Assembly (NCBI GenBank): GCA_015680685.1
Contig: MNCI01009417.1
Coordinates: 369,922-433,921, forward strand
DNA: 64,000 nucleotides
Source: Gnetum montanum
Taxonomy: Eukaryota > Streptophyta > Gnetopsida > Gnetales > Gnetaceae
Direction of reading: 5' to 3'
Numbering within the stretch: position 1 is the stretch's first letter; each line of letters starts with the position of its first letter. The notes beneath the pieces are model-generated. The model saw only the letters and a list, made by a program, of their open reading frames with translations. It made no database searches and had not been told where the DNA came from. This document shows, piece after piece, positions 10,303 to 23,462 of this stretch. A program made the position numbers and the translations under genes.

Positions 10303-11728
10303 AATGTGCTAAGTTAATCAATTCATATAATATATACAAGTCATGAAACTTATTACTTAAGGTATGCAAATGAAGTGAGCATTGTTGTACAAAATTTATA
10401 GATATGTAATTAACATGTTGCAAAGGTATTTTAATGATAGGAGAGAATTGTACAATAATTGAAGGATTCTCTACTAATAGATTCATGATGTCATTAACAT
10501 TATCTACTAGTTTTTCCTTCATGGAGTAAGACTACCATCATAACTTAGCTTCTTGTATCCAACACCATTTAAAATGAAATTGCATTGCTAGAAATATGAG
10601 GCCAATCCTCTAATAGCTTCACTAAAATTTCCCTTATTGTTGTGTTCATATCTACCTACCTTGATGTCCCTATAATGGAAATTAGAAGCTCAATGAGTTC
10701 ATGGTTGATCTGTAATGCCCCACATTTGTACCTATGACCTTAGTACTCTATTAAATACTTAGACATGTATATATATATATTTGTAGATGTGACTAATACT
10801 TCTGAGTAATACGAAGACCTTTGTTTGGGTGACATAGGAAAGATTACTATTTATTTATAATTTATATAGTTTTAAGTTTTTTTAAAAATGTATTTTAGTA
10901 ATGAATGAGCATTGCAAAGTCTAGCACTATTTTAGAGTAATATTAGAAAATTTACATGATGTGGATTCATGGTTTGTTTTGATGTTTAGTTAGAATTTTT
11001 AAATTATGAAATATTACTTAATTAAAATATGTCAAAATTCAAAGTTGACAGATTATGTTTAAATTTGGTAGACTAACTTGGCTTTAGACCTGGAGTATAG
11101 ATCTATAATTAGTTTTTCAATTTGAGATTTTAATGTTAAATGATTAAAAAAGTACCTAGTGTGATCATATTTTTTTTGATTCAATCAAAATATTAATTTC
11201 TAGCATAGTAGCTACAACATATTTGTGCTTTTCACAACCAGCTTAACATGTGTAAAATATTGGATGGACAAAAAGTTTAGTATCAATGATCTTTACTAGA
11301 TAAATTATAGGAAATGTGGAAAATACACAAAAAGCAAAAAATAAGTTAGAAACTCTCATAACATATAAACTAAAAAGTGATTTAAAATACGACAAAAAGG
11401 TGGGACCATGGAAAAGTCAATATGGGATGGTGATGTAAGCTCTATGACATGCTTATGATAACGTCTATTTTACTTATATGAAAATTGTCCACTTCATATT
11501 AATGGTTGGAAAAGGAACAAAGGACTCATTTAATAGGGGCCATGTGACTCTCTTGAGTGTTGTCAATTTCACATGTCTACTCCTTCATGAGAGCTTGCTT
11601 GTCCAAGTCAAATAGTAATGATGCCATCAATAAAAAAGATTTTTTCAAGAATGGATTGTCTATTCTTTAACCATTATGTAAACTCTTAAGCACAAGTCTT
11701 TACCCAAGCCCTAGGGTCTCCTCCATCC
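10303..11728. other. AT-rich intergenic DNA
   Basis: No gene was recognised. A short (TA)n run lies near 10769-10780. Minus-strand frame 10268-10522 looks like chance. Confidence 0.5.
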
Positions 11729-11737
11729 TATAAATAG
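11729..11737 (+). promoter_or_regulatory. Strong TATA-box candidate without an identified gene
   Basis: TATAAATAG in the context CCATCCTATAAATAGAGG is a textbook plant core promoter. The following several hundred bases (11750-12100) are purine-rich then mixed and contain no recognisable protein. It may be the U3/R border of an unrecognised LTR or the promoter of a non-coding transcript. Confidence 0.35.
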
Positions 11738-14548
11738 AGGTATTTGTTCTTGTTTTTACTTTTGGCCAAGGAAGGGGAGATTATGCTAGTTCAAGGGATG
11801 ATGAGTTAAGGAGAGGAGAGGAAGAGTGGCTATTCCTTGCTTGTTTTCAGCCATCTCTTGGCTATGTTGAATGTTCTTTTGGGCTCTTGGAGGTGGATTT
11901 TGCTATTGTTGTTGGAGGCTTTTCTGGACTCATTTTTGCTGATTGTTTGGTTACTATAAGGTACTATTTTCTCTAATTTTGGGAGCACCTTGGACCTACA
12001 ATTTGAAGTTGATTTCTTGAGGCCATTAGCTGGGCAACAACCCAAATCTGAGGTGTCTTCTCCCACCCCAAATTGGTCAAGTTCAACTTTAAAGATGTAT
12101 ACTTTAAATCCTCGTTATACAAATTTTTAGTAGGTGTTTAAAGATGTATTGGCTTGGACAAATAAGGATTATTTCATGAGGGCATTTGGAATTTCTTGTG
12201 AGTTGTGAGTCATGCATAGAGTCTCTCATGTGCCTTGGATTTGATTTTGGTATGCATGTTTTGGGCTTATGAGCTAGCATTTTCTTGTATCATGTGCACT
12301 TGGTTTCATGTTCTTGTGATCATTTTTATAAAAGAAATGCCCCCCATCACTCTATCCAAGGTTGGTAGTCTCTTGTGTGGGCTCTAAGGCCTTAGTTCTT
12401 GGAGGTGCTTGATGGTGTTAGCTCCCATCAGTTATCCAACCCTGATGTTCTTCTTGTGTGGGCTACAAGATGTAGTATTGGAAAGGCTTGGTGTAGCATA
12501 GTTGGATGGCCAAAGGGTTTGTTGAGTACTCATTTTAAAATTGAAAAATAATATATGCATATTCAGGATTTTTTGTGTCTTTTGTTAAGTGAACATGTTT
12601 TGTTTTGTTGGTCATTTTTGGCTCAATTTTATGGGGGCTTTTAAGAGACTTGTAATGTTCTGATTGGTTGTTAAATGGTCCTTTGTCCAAGCCTACATGT
12701 CTCTCAATGTGAAAACATGAGAGGCTAGAAAATTTATGAATGAAGATGTCAAACTTTAGAACTACGTTTATCCATTAAGGTGTTCAAACTTACTATATGT
12801 CAAATTTTATTTCTTTCTTCTTTCCATTTAGCATAAGAGCACATGCAATTTTACTACTTGTTTGTCTTCAAAAGTTAGATTTCTAATTTATTTTTAGAAA
12901 AATAAGGGCTATTCATAGTAGAGAGACTATCACCATTTTTTATTTGGTTGTTGTTTATTGTACATTGTTTTTTGATTTCATAGTGAATGGTAATAATGAT
13001 AATGATAGTAGTCACATATAGAATCTACCCTTTATTTTCTTTTTGATTTGGGAAATGATATTAGGAATTGCCCATTTACTCTTTTAGCCTGAGAATAAAG
13101 ATAATAGCCACTGTTATTTTTATTATTTTATTTTTAAATGGTTGATAATTTACAGTCTAAGTTTCATCTTCCAATTATAGATATTGCATATGTGAAAAAT
13201 GCCTTAGGCTAAGAGGAAGAAAAAAAACTTGTTAAATTCCAACTCCCTTGAACTATGCTGATGATTATAATATTATATTTATTTCAATTCCTTCTTCTTC
13301 TCCCAAACTTAGATTTGATTACCAAAAAACTTGGACCCTATTTTCAAGCCTTATTTGCCAAACTTAAGATGCCTAAAATTAGAGGAAAACATTGGTTGAA
13401 TTTTTCCATAAGATGTAAACCTAACTATTGTAACTCTCTCCATTCTATGATGTGAGGTGGTTATTATATGGTATGTAAAATATGTTTAAAATGCACAGCT
13501 ACTCCTTTCATTTGTATAATGGAAACATTGCATCTTGGAAGGTTGGAGGTCTCCTTGGACTAAGTCATTCATTACATGAATGTTTTGTATATTTTGTCAT
13601 AGTTAGATTTTCATTTATGCAAGTAAATATTGTTTATTTATTTTTGCTTCAATATCCTAACCCCTTTTACTTATTAGTAATTATATTCTTTTATTTATGC
13701 AAAGAAAAGAAAGAAAATATATGTCTGATCATGCATGTTTATATGCTTTTCATAAAATTAACCCACATGAATTATCATTAGGGTAAGCAATTCACCTAAA
13801 CTCACAGTTAGTAGTTAGGTGGATGATGCATTTGATTGGTGTGCATTGTGTGAAGCATGTAGCATTTTTAGGGATCATTAACTACTCATTCTAATAATAA
13901 TATATTCATCCTCATACTTTGAATGGATGGGTTGCATTATTTATTTATTTTGCATACACCTTGCCCTAGATGTGGAGATAAGCATCACTATCCAACCCTA
14001 CCTGTACATATGCTTACTTTGGCTTAATATCCCAAGCTATTGGACCTAAGGGGATTGAGTTGCACAACACCTGAAAGTTTTCAATGATGCAAGTGCCATT
14101 CATGAGTGTGTAACCACTTCAAGTATGATGGTTGAGGTGCAGTCCAAACATGATGGTTGAGCCAAGCCTTGTTTTTGTAGTTTAGAACCCAAAGATAACC
14201 CAACTCACGATCATATGGTGAAAAAATTATTTGAGTTGGATGGTCGTCAATGTGGGAATGCAACGCTAAATTGCATTGGAAAATTTTTTGAAACCTATAT
14301 TTTTGATTCTCAGCCAATTGTTTGAAGCCTATTCTAGATTAAATGATCTTGTATGGTCAAAATATAATGAAGGACTAGGAGCACATCCAAACACATCCAT
14401 TGGTGTTGCTTGTAAAATAAAATTTGAAAGAAGTGAGTCATACAAATGTTTGATGTTTTACTAGTGCTACTAAAGATAGATGATATGTAATAGATGCATT
14501 AATCCTTAGGATTGTGAGAAGTGAAAAGGCCTCATCATATTAACAATT
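11738..14548. other. Intergenic DNA with no recognised gene
   Basis: Open frames here are short and dominated by hydrophobic or AT-driven composition. Two copies of a short CTTGTGTGGGCT motif occur near 12374 and 12455. No element boundary was found. Confidence 0.5.
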
Positions 14549-16050
14549 TGTTAAGTCTAATGAGGAAATGAGTTAGTAGGCCCTATAATCATCCCATAAT
14601 TATGAGTCACATCCTTATTAATTTCTAATGTAAATATACCCCATGTATTTTCAGAGGCTTGGAAAAGAAAAAGGAATTTTGTGCTGAGTTTTAGAGGTGG
14701 TTATTAAGAGTTCTACATGATTCCCCTAGTGTTTCTCTTTCTTAGCTGAAATTGGATACTTTACATACAATGAAAAATAGTGTATAATACTACTTAGGAC
14801 TTATATACTAGCAACTTGATTTTATATTACTATAGCTTCAGAGGCATGACATGGCTAATATTAAAAGAGGTTAGATAGTCATGTTTTTGCTTTCTATCAT
14901 ATGTTACATCATAACACGACACAAAAATTTGTTACACACTGCTAAATAATTAGGCCTTAATGAAAGCATAAGTAACCAAAGCCCCATGGCCATGGTTTAA
15001 CCATTCAAAATAATAACAATCAATGTGATGGTACTCAAAGCGTATGATAGGCTTGATAAAATGGCCATGGTTAGGCATAACTGGAGAAAGCCACATGATG
15101 CACATCAAAGTGTCACATTGACGAGCCCTCGTTGATGTGGCCTCATCAACTGGCCCTTATCGATGGGGTCCTTTTTACATGGTGTTGCCCCATCGTCAAG
15201 GCCCCATCAATGTAGTGTTTGCTATGTCTATGGGGCCTCGTCAATGTAGTCTTATAATAAAAACTATAAATACAAGCTCATAGCTATGTTTATGGGCTTA
15301 TGGTCATAGTAGTAGCAGAGCTCTTGCAGTTTGTCCATTTGAAAGTTAGAATATTTTTCTAAGTGCTCGCAGCAGGAGTCAAAAAGTGTATGGATTTTTA
15401 TTTGAGCACTATTGTATCTGAACCACACCAATGTGTGCAATAATAAAGATAAGCGTTTTGATCAAACCTTGTTGCACTTAGAATAGATTAATGATTTATT
15501 TATGCATTTATTGTTTTCATTAATTATTTTTTAAATTAAGCTAAATTAGACTTTGAGCAATTAGTTGATTAATTAAGCTAAATAGATTAAGTATATAAGT
15601 ACAACCACTTAGAGAATTAACATGTATTCGCTTGGTAATCTTAGCAACATTATTGTTTGGTGCACCTAGTAGCATAGCACTTGGTAACCCAATAGTGGAT
15701 ACATGAGTTCAATATGTGTATGGAAAGTGGGACCAGATGCTTATGTTAGGACTAGTTAGAGACTAGTAAAGTAGTTAAATTAAATTAATTATTAAAATAC
15801 TTCATCTCTCTATTTAAGTTCCAAAGAACATAAAACATAAAACAATAAAAATCATATACCTCGATTACACTTAGCCATACCTTTGTACATCAGAAGTATA
15901 ATTGGAAAGACAACAAAGAAGCTTTAAGATGAGGTTCACTTTCTAGAGAACTAATGCACTCAAGACTATAGATTACATGAAATTCAACCAAATCGTGCGT
16001 GAATGCTTTGTGATTTGAATGGTTAAGCCTAGGGGTATGTTTACTACTCA
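14549..16050 (+). repeat. 5' LTR of an Athila-like Ty3/gypsy element (left boundary uncertain)
   Basis: The right end, ..ACTACTCA at 16050, is followed by a primer site, which fixes that boundary. Inside are a TATA box (TATAAATA, 15265-15272) and a polyadenylation signal (AATAAA, 15442-15447), the order expected for U3-R-U5. A cluster of GGCC/CATC-rich short repeats (CCCCATC, CCTCGTCAATGTAG) lies upstream of the TATA box at about 15120-15250. The start TGTTAAGTC at 14549 is a guess from the usual TGTT start and a 1.5-kb length. Confidence 0.55.
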
Positions 16051-16054
16051 GCAT

Positions 16055-16072
16055 TGGCATCGTTGCCAGGTA
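16055..16072 (+). promoter_or_regulatory. Primer binding site resembling the 3' end of tRNA-Asp
   Basis: TGGCATCGTTGCCAGGTA differs at only a few positions from TGGCGCCGTTGCCGGGGA, the complement of plant tRNA-Asp that Athila-type elements use. It lies four bases after the LTR end. Confidence 0.75.
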
Positions 16073-16185
16073 CTCTTTTTGTTGAAATGTGCACTATGTA
16101 GGATTAGTGAAGATTATTAATATCATTGGACAAACCCCAAGGTTGACATCATTCTCAAATTATATAATTACAAAAGCACACTGAA

Positions 16186-18340
16186 ATGTCCTCTTCTCAT
16201 AGGCATGAAGATCTCAAATCTTCGATTCCACAACAGTGCAAGGTGATATATACTCATCCAAATGAGTATGTACCTGACTTCACCTTCATTCTGCATCAGG
16301 ATGAACAACTATGGTGTTGAGACATGGAAGGAAATATTCTAATGCCTCCTAATCGATCTGTGCCCATGATGTTACTTCAAAATCTTACAAATTTAGGCAT
16401 CCAAGATCTTTAATAGGAATACATTATGAATGGTTATGAAACTCAAGACTACCTTCCCACAAAAACACAATGCAAGAGAGATCGACACCAGGAGAAGCAT
16501 CATGAGTTTGTGAAGGGGAAACACTTCACCAATCCCTTGTTCCTACTAAACCAAATCGACAATGAGGATTATCCCTTTAGGAGTTCTCAACATGAAGAAT
16601 TTCCACCTCCTATTATTGGTGATGAGGGTGTGCCCCTAAACTTGTGGTCTATTATTAACAAACTAGGTTCAAGAAAAAGTGGTAGTCAAGGTAGGAACTC
16701 TGGCAAGCATCATGATGACAAGGAATCTAAGGATCATGGTCATGATAAGTGAAGAGGTGGTGGTGGACACTGTGGTGGTAGTGGTGGTCCATCTTCCTCT
16801 TTATCCTATTCATATGATTCCAAACATTCCTCTTCAACTTCTAGTTCTAATAGAAGCAGCTGGAGAAATAATTATGATGAAGGTAATTAGCAAGACAACA
16901 ATGATCGTAGAGCCTACCAAGAACGAAGGGGGTGGCAAAAACCATCATCGACGTCATCAACACAATGATGATGATAAACCTTTGTTGGCAAGTTGAAGCA
17001 TGATTAACATTGTAGAGGTAGTGAAGATCCCAACTAAGCATGTGACATATAGTCAGATCAAGTCTTTAGACATGAATAATATCCCAAGATTTGAGGGGGG
17101 GCTTAACTATGCTCTGCAAAACCACCTACAAGTATTTCATGATGTCTGTGCCTTACAAAACATCAAAAATGATTGGCAAAAATTGAAGCTATTCCCTAGG
17201 ACACTTATCAAAGAGGCTAAAAGTTGGTATTGGTCCTCAAAACCAAAATCTATTCGTCGATGGAGTACAATGCTTGAGCTATTCAATGATAAATACCAAA
17301 CGTACTCCAAAGTGTCTAATCTAAGAAGGCAAATCCAAGGTTGGAAATAGGGAATACATGAACCCTTAGATGCTGCCATGGGTAGATATTATTCTCTTTT
17401 ACACAAATGCCCTAGCCATGATTATTCTCAGAGGAAACAACTCTACCACATCAGAGATGGGCTTAGAGTAGAAACCAAAAGAACTCTTGGGGTTTATGCC
17501 CAAGGAAGATTATCTGAACTAAGAGCTCATTAGATCCAAAGGTTGATAGAGTAGGTACCAAAAGAAGGAGGTGAGTCATGAAAAAGGAAAAGTGTAGAAG
17601 AATATAGCAAGGATCATTCCATCATGAAAAGAAAGATTCGATTCTATGATGAGGATGAGTCATCACTTGATGAAGTGATAATAAGGTAAACCTTGCCCAT
17701 CCAAAAATCTATTTCTAATATTTAAACTAAGGTTCATAAACTATGGGACTCTTTGGATGAGAAATTCTAAATTGCTATGAAGATTGCTAAGGAATCCAAA
17801 GATTAGAATAGTGATTATGATCGTAAGAGGTAGAAAGAAGCTGAATGTGCCTACCAAAGAGGTAAGGGCAAAGTTGCTGCAGTAGAAGAAGTTGTGAAGA
17901 CAAACTTTGAAGATGATGGTGGGTGTGAAATTTGTCAATATGACCATCCTAAGGGATGTTGCCCATTGGTGTCACACTTATAAGAGTCTGGGGTGTACAT
18001 GTTGAATCTATAACAAGCAAGGAGACAAGCACCTAGACAACTGCCTTACCCTTAAGGTGATCCAAGGGATTTCCACTAGAAACAACAAGCTTACTATCCA
18101 AGTGGAGCTCTACCACAATCGTATGAGCAATACCAATAATGGTAGCAACCACAGTTATGGGAAATGCCACCACCAAGACAATAGTACCCTTATAGGCAAT
18201 CGAATCCATATGGGTACTATGTTCAACAATTTGTTTTTCCATGAAGTTCTTAAAGCCATGTATAATTCCAGTATCACTATTACCCTCTAGAGTAGCATCA
18301 AACTCATTCATCATCTACTCAAGGGGAGAACCCATATCCA
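16186..18340 (+). pseudogene. Athila-like gag, heavily decayed
   Basis: A gag region broken by many stop codons. The best segment, 17000-17350, shows the gag core with 'PRFEGG' near its start, 'LFPRTLIKEAKSWYW', then 'RWSTMLELFNDKYQ'. Upstream pieces (16426-16752) are polar and His/Lys-rich. Around 17920-18055 there is a Cys/His-rich stretch (CEICQYDHPKGCC, then C-x-C ... KHLDNC) that probably derives from the nucleocapsid zinc-knuckle area. Gag would build the virus-like particle. It follows the LTR and primer site in the correct order and strand. TAG and TAA codons dominate the damage. Confidence 0.7.
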
Positions 18341-18559
18341 CACCATCCTTCACATTTGTCTACACACATTCCTCTACCCTTAACTCAGTTACCTCTTACT
18401 CCTTCCATGTAGGATGAAATTCCCCCATAGCCATAGCAACAAAATGGTACAAGGGCTAGAAATTTACAATCGACCTTCTAGCTGAGTGGTTTGAATAATC
18501 ACTCCGGGAAACGATGATTTTTCTAACTCAAAAATCCTCTCAAACACTTACAAGCTAAT

Positions 18560-19159
18560 GTGATTGGTTACCTTGCATCTCTAGCACCATCACCCTATAC
18601 ATTAAACACACTCAAGAGCCCTTCAAACCAAATGCTACCTCAAATTCACACTGTGATATTAACTCATGCTATTTTCAATTGGATTAAGGTTGGCAACCTT
18701 TCCATGAAAAGATTTGACCTAGGAAGTTCTCTTGTGTACTTACAGATCACTAGACATGAGCCATGTAAGGCCCTTATTAATTTTGGTTTTGGTGTCAATA
18801 TCATATTCCATGACATATACAAGGCCTAGAACCTACCACCTCTCAAGTATAGTAACATTTTTTTGGAATTGGCAAACCAATCAATCACTATCCCTTTGGG
18901 ATTAGTGGAGGACATTGTGACTATAGTTTGTGGGTGGTCCTATCCTACCAATTTTTTGGTGATCAAGATAGAAACGTTTAAAGGTAACTTCCCCATAATT
19001 ATGGGAAGGGCTTGGTTAAGCACAGTTAATGTAAGAATGGGCATAAAGGACCTCTCCTTGGAAATCTCCAAGCATAATGAATTTGGAAAATTAGAGAAGA
19101 AGCATGCTCCATGCATTACGTACAACAATAACAAGTGCAATTATGTGTGGAAAATCTAG
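18560..19159 (+). pseudogene. Athila-like retropepsin (protease) region, decayed
   Basis: Two fragments in succession. The first (18560-18829) ends with 'ALINFGFGVNIIF', which aligns with the retropepsin active-site segment, normally an aspartate in L-I-D-x-G; here the aspartate reads as Asn. The second (18863-19159) contains 'PLGLVEDI' and 'PIIMGRAWL', matching the beta-strand and flap-to-ILGRPFL part of Athila proteases. The enzyme would process Gag-Pol but cannot be active with the Asp lost. A stop separates the fragments. Confidence 0.65.
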
Positions 19160-19429
19160 TTAATTAAGAGTACATTTATTAAGGCATGTAATCAGTGTGT
19201 ACATGAAGTAGATATCCAAAGGTGCCTATACATAGTAGCCACAAAATAGGAGGGCACCTAGTGGCTGACAACTAACTCTGATAGCAACACACTATGCATG
19301 GAACCTATTAAGAGCCTGACATGTGCTTATGTTAAAGGCATGGATGAACTTGATCAGGTTTATCACCAACTCTCTAATGATGAAGATGATAATACCTATT
19401 GGGGAGAGTTAGTAATCCCTGATAATTTC

Positions 19430-19899
19430 AAATAGGAGCCCCTAGAATTAAAAACTCTACTAGCTGACATGGAGTATGCATTTTTAAATTATGGCAAGAT
19501 AATTATAATCAATGCAAATCTTGCTTCTAAACAAAAAAACAAGATGTTGAAAATGGTTAATAAATAGCCAACAACCTTTACTTGGTCATATCCTGAATCG
19601 ACTGGAATTGATCCATAGATATGCTAGCATCATATCTACATTGACTCAACCATGAAGCCAAGAAAGAGTTGTAGAAACACCAATTCTATGGGCACCAGAC
19701 TAGTCCAGACCATTTCATATAATGATAGATGCATCTAATTATGTCTTGAGAGCCATGCTTACACAATTGGATGATAAGAAACGTCCATATTACATTCACT
19801 ACATGAGTTGAAGCATTGTGGATGCATAAATGAATTACACCACAACTGAGAAAGAACTAATGGTAGTGGTGTACACTCTCGAAAATTTCAAGCACTATG
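19430..19899 (+). pseudogene. Athila-like pol remnant: RT N-terminus joined to RNase H, RT core deleted
   Basis: At 19570-19672 the sequence encodes the start of the RT region ('TFTWSYPESTGIDP', 'HHIYID..MKPRKS'). Only about 20 bp later (from 19692) it encodes RNase H: 'APD*SRPFHIMIDASNYVL', then 'NYTTTEKELMVVVYTLENFKHY'. The RT palm, including the YxDD box, is absent, so about 0.6-0.7 kb has been deleted. RNase H keeps the DAS and TEKEL signatures. The frame is cut at 19899 by the LTR of copy 1, and integrase and the 3' LTR are expected beyond the nested block. Confidence 0.75.
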
Positions 19900-21629
19900 T
19901 GTAATGATTGAAAACGTCAGTGGCTAGAATCACTAAGGGGTCAACAAATGTATGTCCTTAACCTCACCTTTACATGAGGACCTTGCTAGAAACAGAGGTG
20001 GAGCACCTTAAACAACCTTATCAATTGAATAGGGACTTTGCCGGTTGCAACTGGGGTGGTGGGTGCAACCGAGGGGTGCCGTGGTTAGCCAAAAAAAATG
20101 CAAGCGTTAAAGGTGTTCTTGGTAGTACTGAGGCTAGCTAAGCCTAAGCATAGTGACATTTCTCAACATGAGAATGGTAGTGAAAATGTGCAAGAAAACA
20201 GGTAAAATGGAAAAAAATGTGAATGTTGTACTGAATGTCAAAGAAAATGCTTAAAAGGCAATGGAGGAAATGCTTAAAATGTAATGAAGGTTGAGAGAAA
20301 GAAAGAAAGAATGGTACCACCCTAGACAAGGAGCCTAGCAATTACACTTGAGCTTTGAGAAGGTATGTGGTGTACAGACAGGCATAATAGTAGGGTAGCC
20401 ATAGTCTCTAGGGTGTCCTAAGGTGAAGATTGACATCTACTATGAAGTTTGATCCTACTGGGTTAACTACTGCGATGTCCTACAAGTTTGCAATGCACTG
20501 CAGTGTTGAGTGGGATGCAAAGGTATTGCCAAGGTGTTACAATTTGGCATACAGGGTGTTTAAGGTGCCTCGGGTGCCAAGTGGTGCTTTGAGATGCTAG
20601 CTACTACTCAAGTTTGCTAGCTAAATCCCTCAAATGCCCACTGCTAGAATGGATTTCCAACCCCTAGAGTGTGGAATGCAAGGATATTTATAGGCTTAGG
20701 GTTAGTGTGAAGTATGGATTGTGTGCCATGTGGCAAAGGGATAGGTTGGGCCACGTTGACTCTTACTACGCTTCTACTAGAGCAATTGGTGCTATGCTCT
20801 GGTGTGCTCCACTAGACCCTAAGAGACTGCTAGACCATGGCTACACTACCAAAACTGCATGTATCAAAACTACAATGTACTTGCAAATAATGCAAAATAT
20901 TGCAATTTGGACGCTACGCTTTAGGGCTACATTCTCCCCTCTTTTGAGTGGGATCAAGTGTAGGTACAATTTTGAGACATAGTGGGGGTACAAAAAGAGT
21001 GAAAGTTATTGATCATGCTTGCTGGAGGAGTGCTGGAGCTAGAATGAAGACCTGTGCTAAGCTTTGAAAGCTTTTGTTATGCCAGTTACATTCTAGAGCA
21101 TAGCACAATAGTTGGGCAATGTTTTGTAAAAAATTGAAAGTCAGTGCTGCTATGCTTTTTAGGCTAGTAAGTGTAGTAGAATGGGACAGAGCATAGCATG
21201 AACACTTAGAAAAATCTTACAAAAATTGTAGTCCTTGCTCTTGTTATGCCACCTACACTTGAGAGCGTAGCAGGAGGGGTAGCTTCAAGAGTTAGAAAAT
21301 CTGCTAAATACTTCTTCCATGTTGAGCTATCTTGACAACTTTTGGCTCAACATTAGTGCAAAATAGCCCCTTGAGTGCTGCTACTTTAGAGAGTGTAGTA
21401 GTAGGAATGTGAACATAGCAAGACACTTAGAGAAATTTTTGTAGCTACTATTTGACACTTAGAAAATTTTGTAGATCTGGTCTTGTGTTGCATGCTATGC
21501 TAGCTACGCTCTAGAGCATAGCCCCAATAGTCGGATCATGGGCTAAATACTTAGAAAAAATTTACCTTGTGTTGACACTTAGATAAATTTTTCATTGAAG
21601 TGTTGTTGCTCAAATTTGGTAGTGTTTCA
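19900..21629 (-). repeat. 3' LTR of nested copy 1 (Tat/Ogre-type)
   Basis: On the minus strand the LTR starts TGAAACACT at 21629 and ends ..CATTACA at 19900, the same termini as in copies 2-4 (TGAAACACC ... TACA). A purine-rich AAAGAGGG tract precedes the start. A minus-strand TATA box, TATAAATA, is at 20685-20692. The U3 part (21060-21560) carries repeated near-palindromes around CTACGCTCTAGAGCATAG. Length is 1,730 bp. It interrupts the Athila-like RNase H; CTATG at 19895-19899 is the predicted target-site duplication. Confidence 0.7.
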
Positions 21630-22663
21630 TTAGTCCCTCTTTGTCAATGTTTGAAGGAGCTTCCTAAGAGACATCAACAAACAACTCGAAACACCATAGT
21701 AGACATGGAACCAACATCACTTATTGGTACCCGATCAGATGGTGCTTCACTAGGATGAAGAGTGCTAAAGGTCATGACATGCTATAGGTAATGGATGTAG
21801 GGAATTGGCTTAGAGATAGTGATGAATGAGATATAACTGATGTATCATGTTGTAATATGTGGAGTTAGCATGATTGACTATGATCATGGCACCAAGGTGG
21901 CTTGTCACCAAACAATGGCCTCTTGTCAGAGTCCTTGTGAGAGAGCCTTTTCCCATAGCACTAGGATGGCTTACCCTTGACATGTTGGCCTCTCATTTGA
22001 GTGCTTATGAAAAGCTCATTTCGAATTCAGGGTTGGATCAGTTGCGAAATTGTAGCTTTGCTAGATTTTTCTTAGGGATATGTTTAACCCTCTTTTTTTG
22101 CGAAATGCTATTTGTAGAATGCTTATCATTGAGTGGACTATGTACCACTCGACAAGCTTTTCTTAGAGATAACTACGTTGTGTCTGTAGCATAGGTGTTT
22201 CCTCCCTAGGATGACTTGCATTACATTTTCTTAGGGTTTGACCAGCCCACAGAGGCTCCCCATGGGATGAGTTGCCTTACATCCATCATGGGTTCTACGG
22301 TCGACTAAAAGGAGGGTGCCATGTGAATTGGAGAAGCTTGTAGGGAAAGCTAGAAAATGTAAGGTAAGGGCCAAATATGAGTGAGTTATAGTAAGGATAA
22401 TAGCGGTGTGCACTCTCGACCAGCTTGATGAGTTCAACCAAGCGGGTTACAGCCATGTGGTGCCTTGTCACTGTGATGAAATATGTCTTTCAACAACCAC
22501 CTTTGGGGCTTCATTGTACAAATACAAGGTAGAGGAAACAAGAAAACAACCACACAATATGAGAGATAAGAGTAAACTACTAGTTGTAAGTGTGCTGCAA
22601 GTGTACTATCAACCAATTGAACCCATCCATAAAGGACAACAAGGAATAGCTAACCTTAGTATC
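21630..22663 (-). repeat. Copy 1: 3' untranslated region fused to a truncated RT
   Basis: The first part resembles the 3' untranslated region of copies 2 and 3 (for example GGGATGAGTTGCCTTACATC at 22264 against GGATGAGCTATATTACATC in copy 2, and a GTTACAGCCATGTGGTG stretch similar to copy 3 near 45715). The RT C-terminus, both RNase H domains and integrase present in copies 2 and 3 are missing, so about 2.6 kb was lost. No gene was recognised in it. Confidence 0.5.
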
Positions 22664-23326
22664 AACCAATTGATTAATGCTATGCAATAAGAAATCATCT
22701 TTGATGGTCACTTTGTTGAGGCCCTAGAAGTCTATGTAGATGCGTATACTTTCATTTTTCTTAGGGACAACAATGATGTTGGAGACCTAGTCAACATAGT
22801 CAATGGCCTAGATGAAAGTAGCTTTGTAGAGCTTGGTGATTTCATCACAAACTACCAACGTCACCTTAGGCCTAACCTTGTAGGCTTTTTGCTTAATTGC
22901 CTTCATGCTGAGATCAAAGATTATGTTATGTTGCACTACACGAGGATGTAGGCCTAGCATGTCTTTGTAAGACCATGCAAAAGCATTGATGTTTTTGTTA
23001 AGAACTTTTGCAATGTTTTGGACATGTTGAGGCTCTAACAAATAACTAAGTTTGAACATTTTTGCCTCATCGCTAAATGTTGCTACAAGGACTTTAACAA
23101 GAGGATCCTCAATGATGTCACCTGCCTCTAGATCTAGAGCCTTAACTAGATGGTCTAGCCAATCTAGTGGTGCCTCTACAAATGTTATATATTCATCATA
23201 GGCTATGGGCTCAAGGTCTAGGCATCATGGATCGACATATCACATAAGATCACCATGTGACCCGATGAGGACCAGTGGTGAATTAAGATGCTTATACGTA
23301 GTCATGTTGTGAATCCTATAATAATC
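22664..23326 (-). pseudogene. Copy 1 RT, N-terminal part only
   Basis: Reading leftward from an acceptor-like TTTTGCAG at 23327, the frame shows the conserved linker ('DLEAGDIIEDPL', 'KLSYLLEPQ') and the RT entry motifs 'NAFAWSYKDM', 'VVQHNIIFD' and 'EITKLYKATFI', then 'DYVDWVSNIIVVPKK'. It breaks off at about the INQLI motif before the catalytic palm. The family is the same as copies 2-4. It cannot make an active polymerase. Confidence 0.8.
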
Positions 23327-23462
23327 CTGCAAAAGACAACCAGAAAAATTTCAAGCCACACCTACCTTAATAAGAGCAATATGCATGGTTAAAGAAAATA
23401 ATATGATACAATTTTGTGTAAGTGTGCGAATGAGGTTAAAAAGTAGGGGATGTGTGTGTCGA

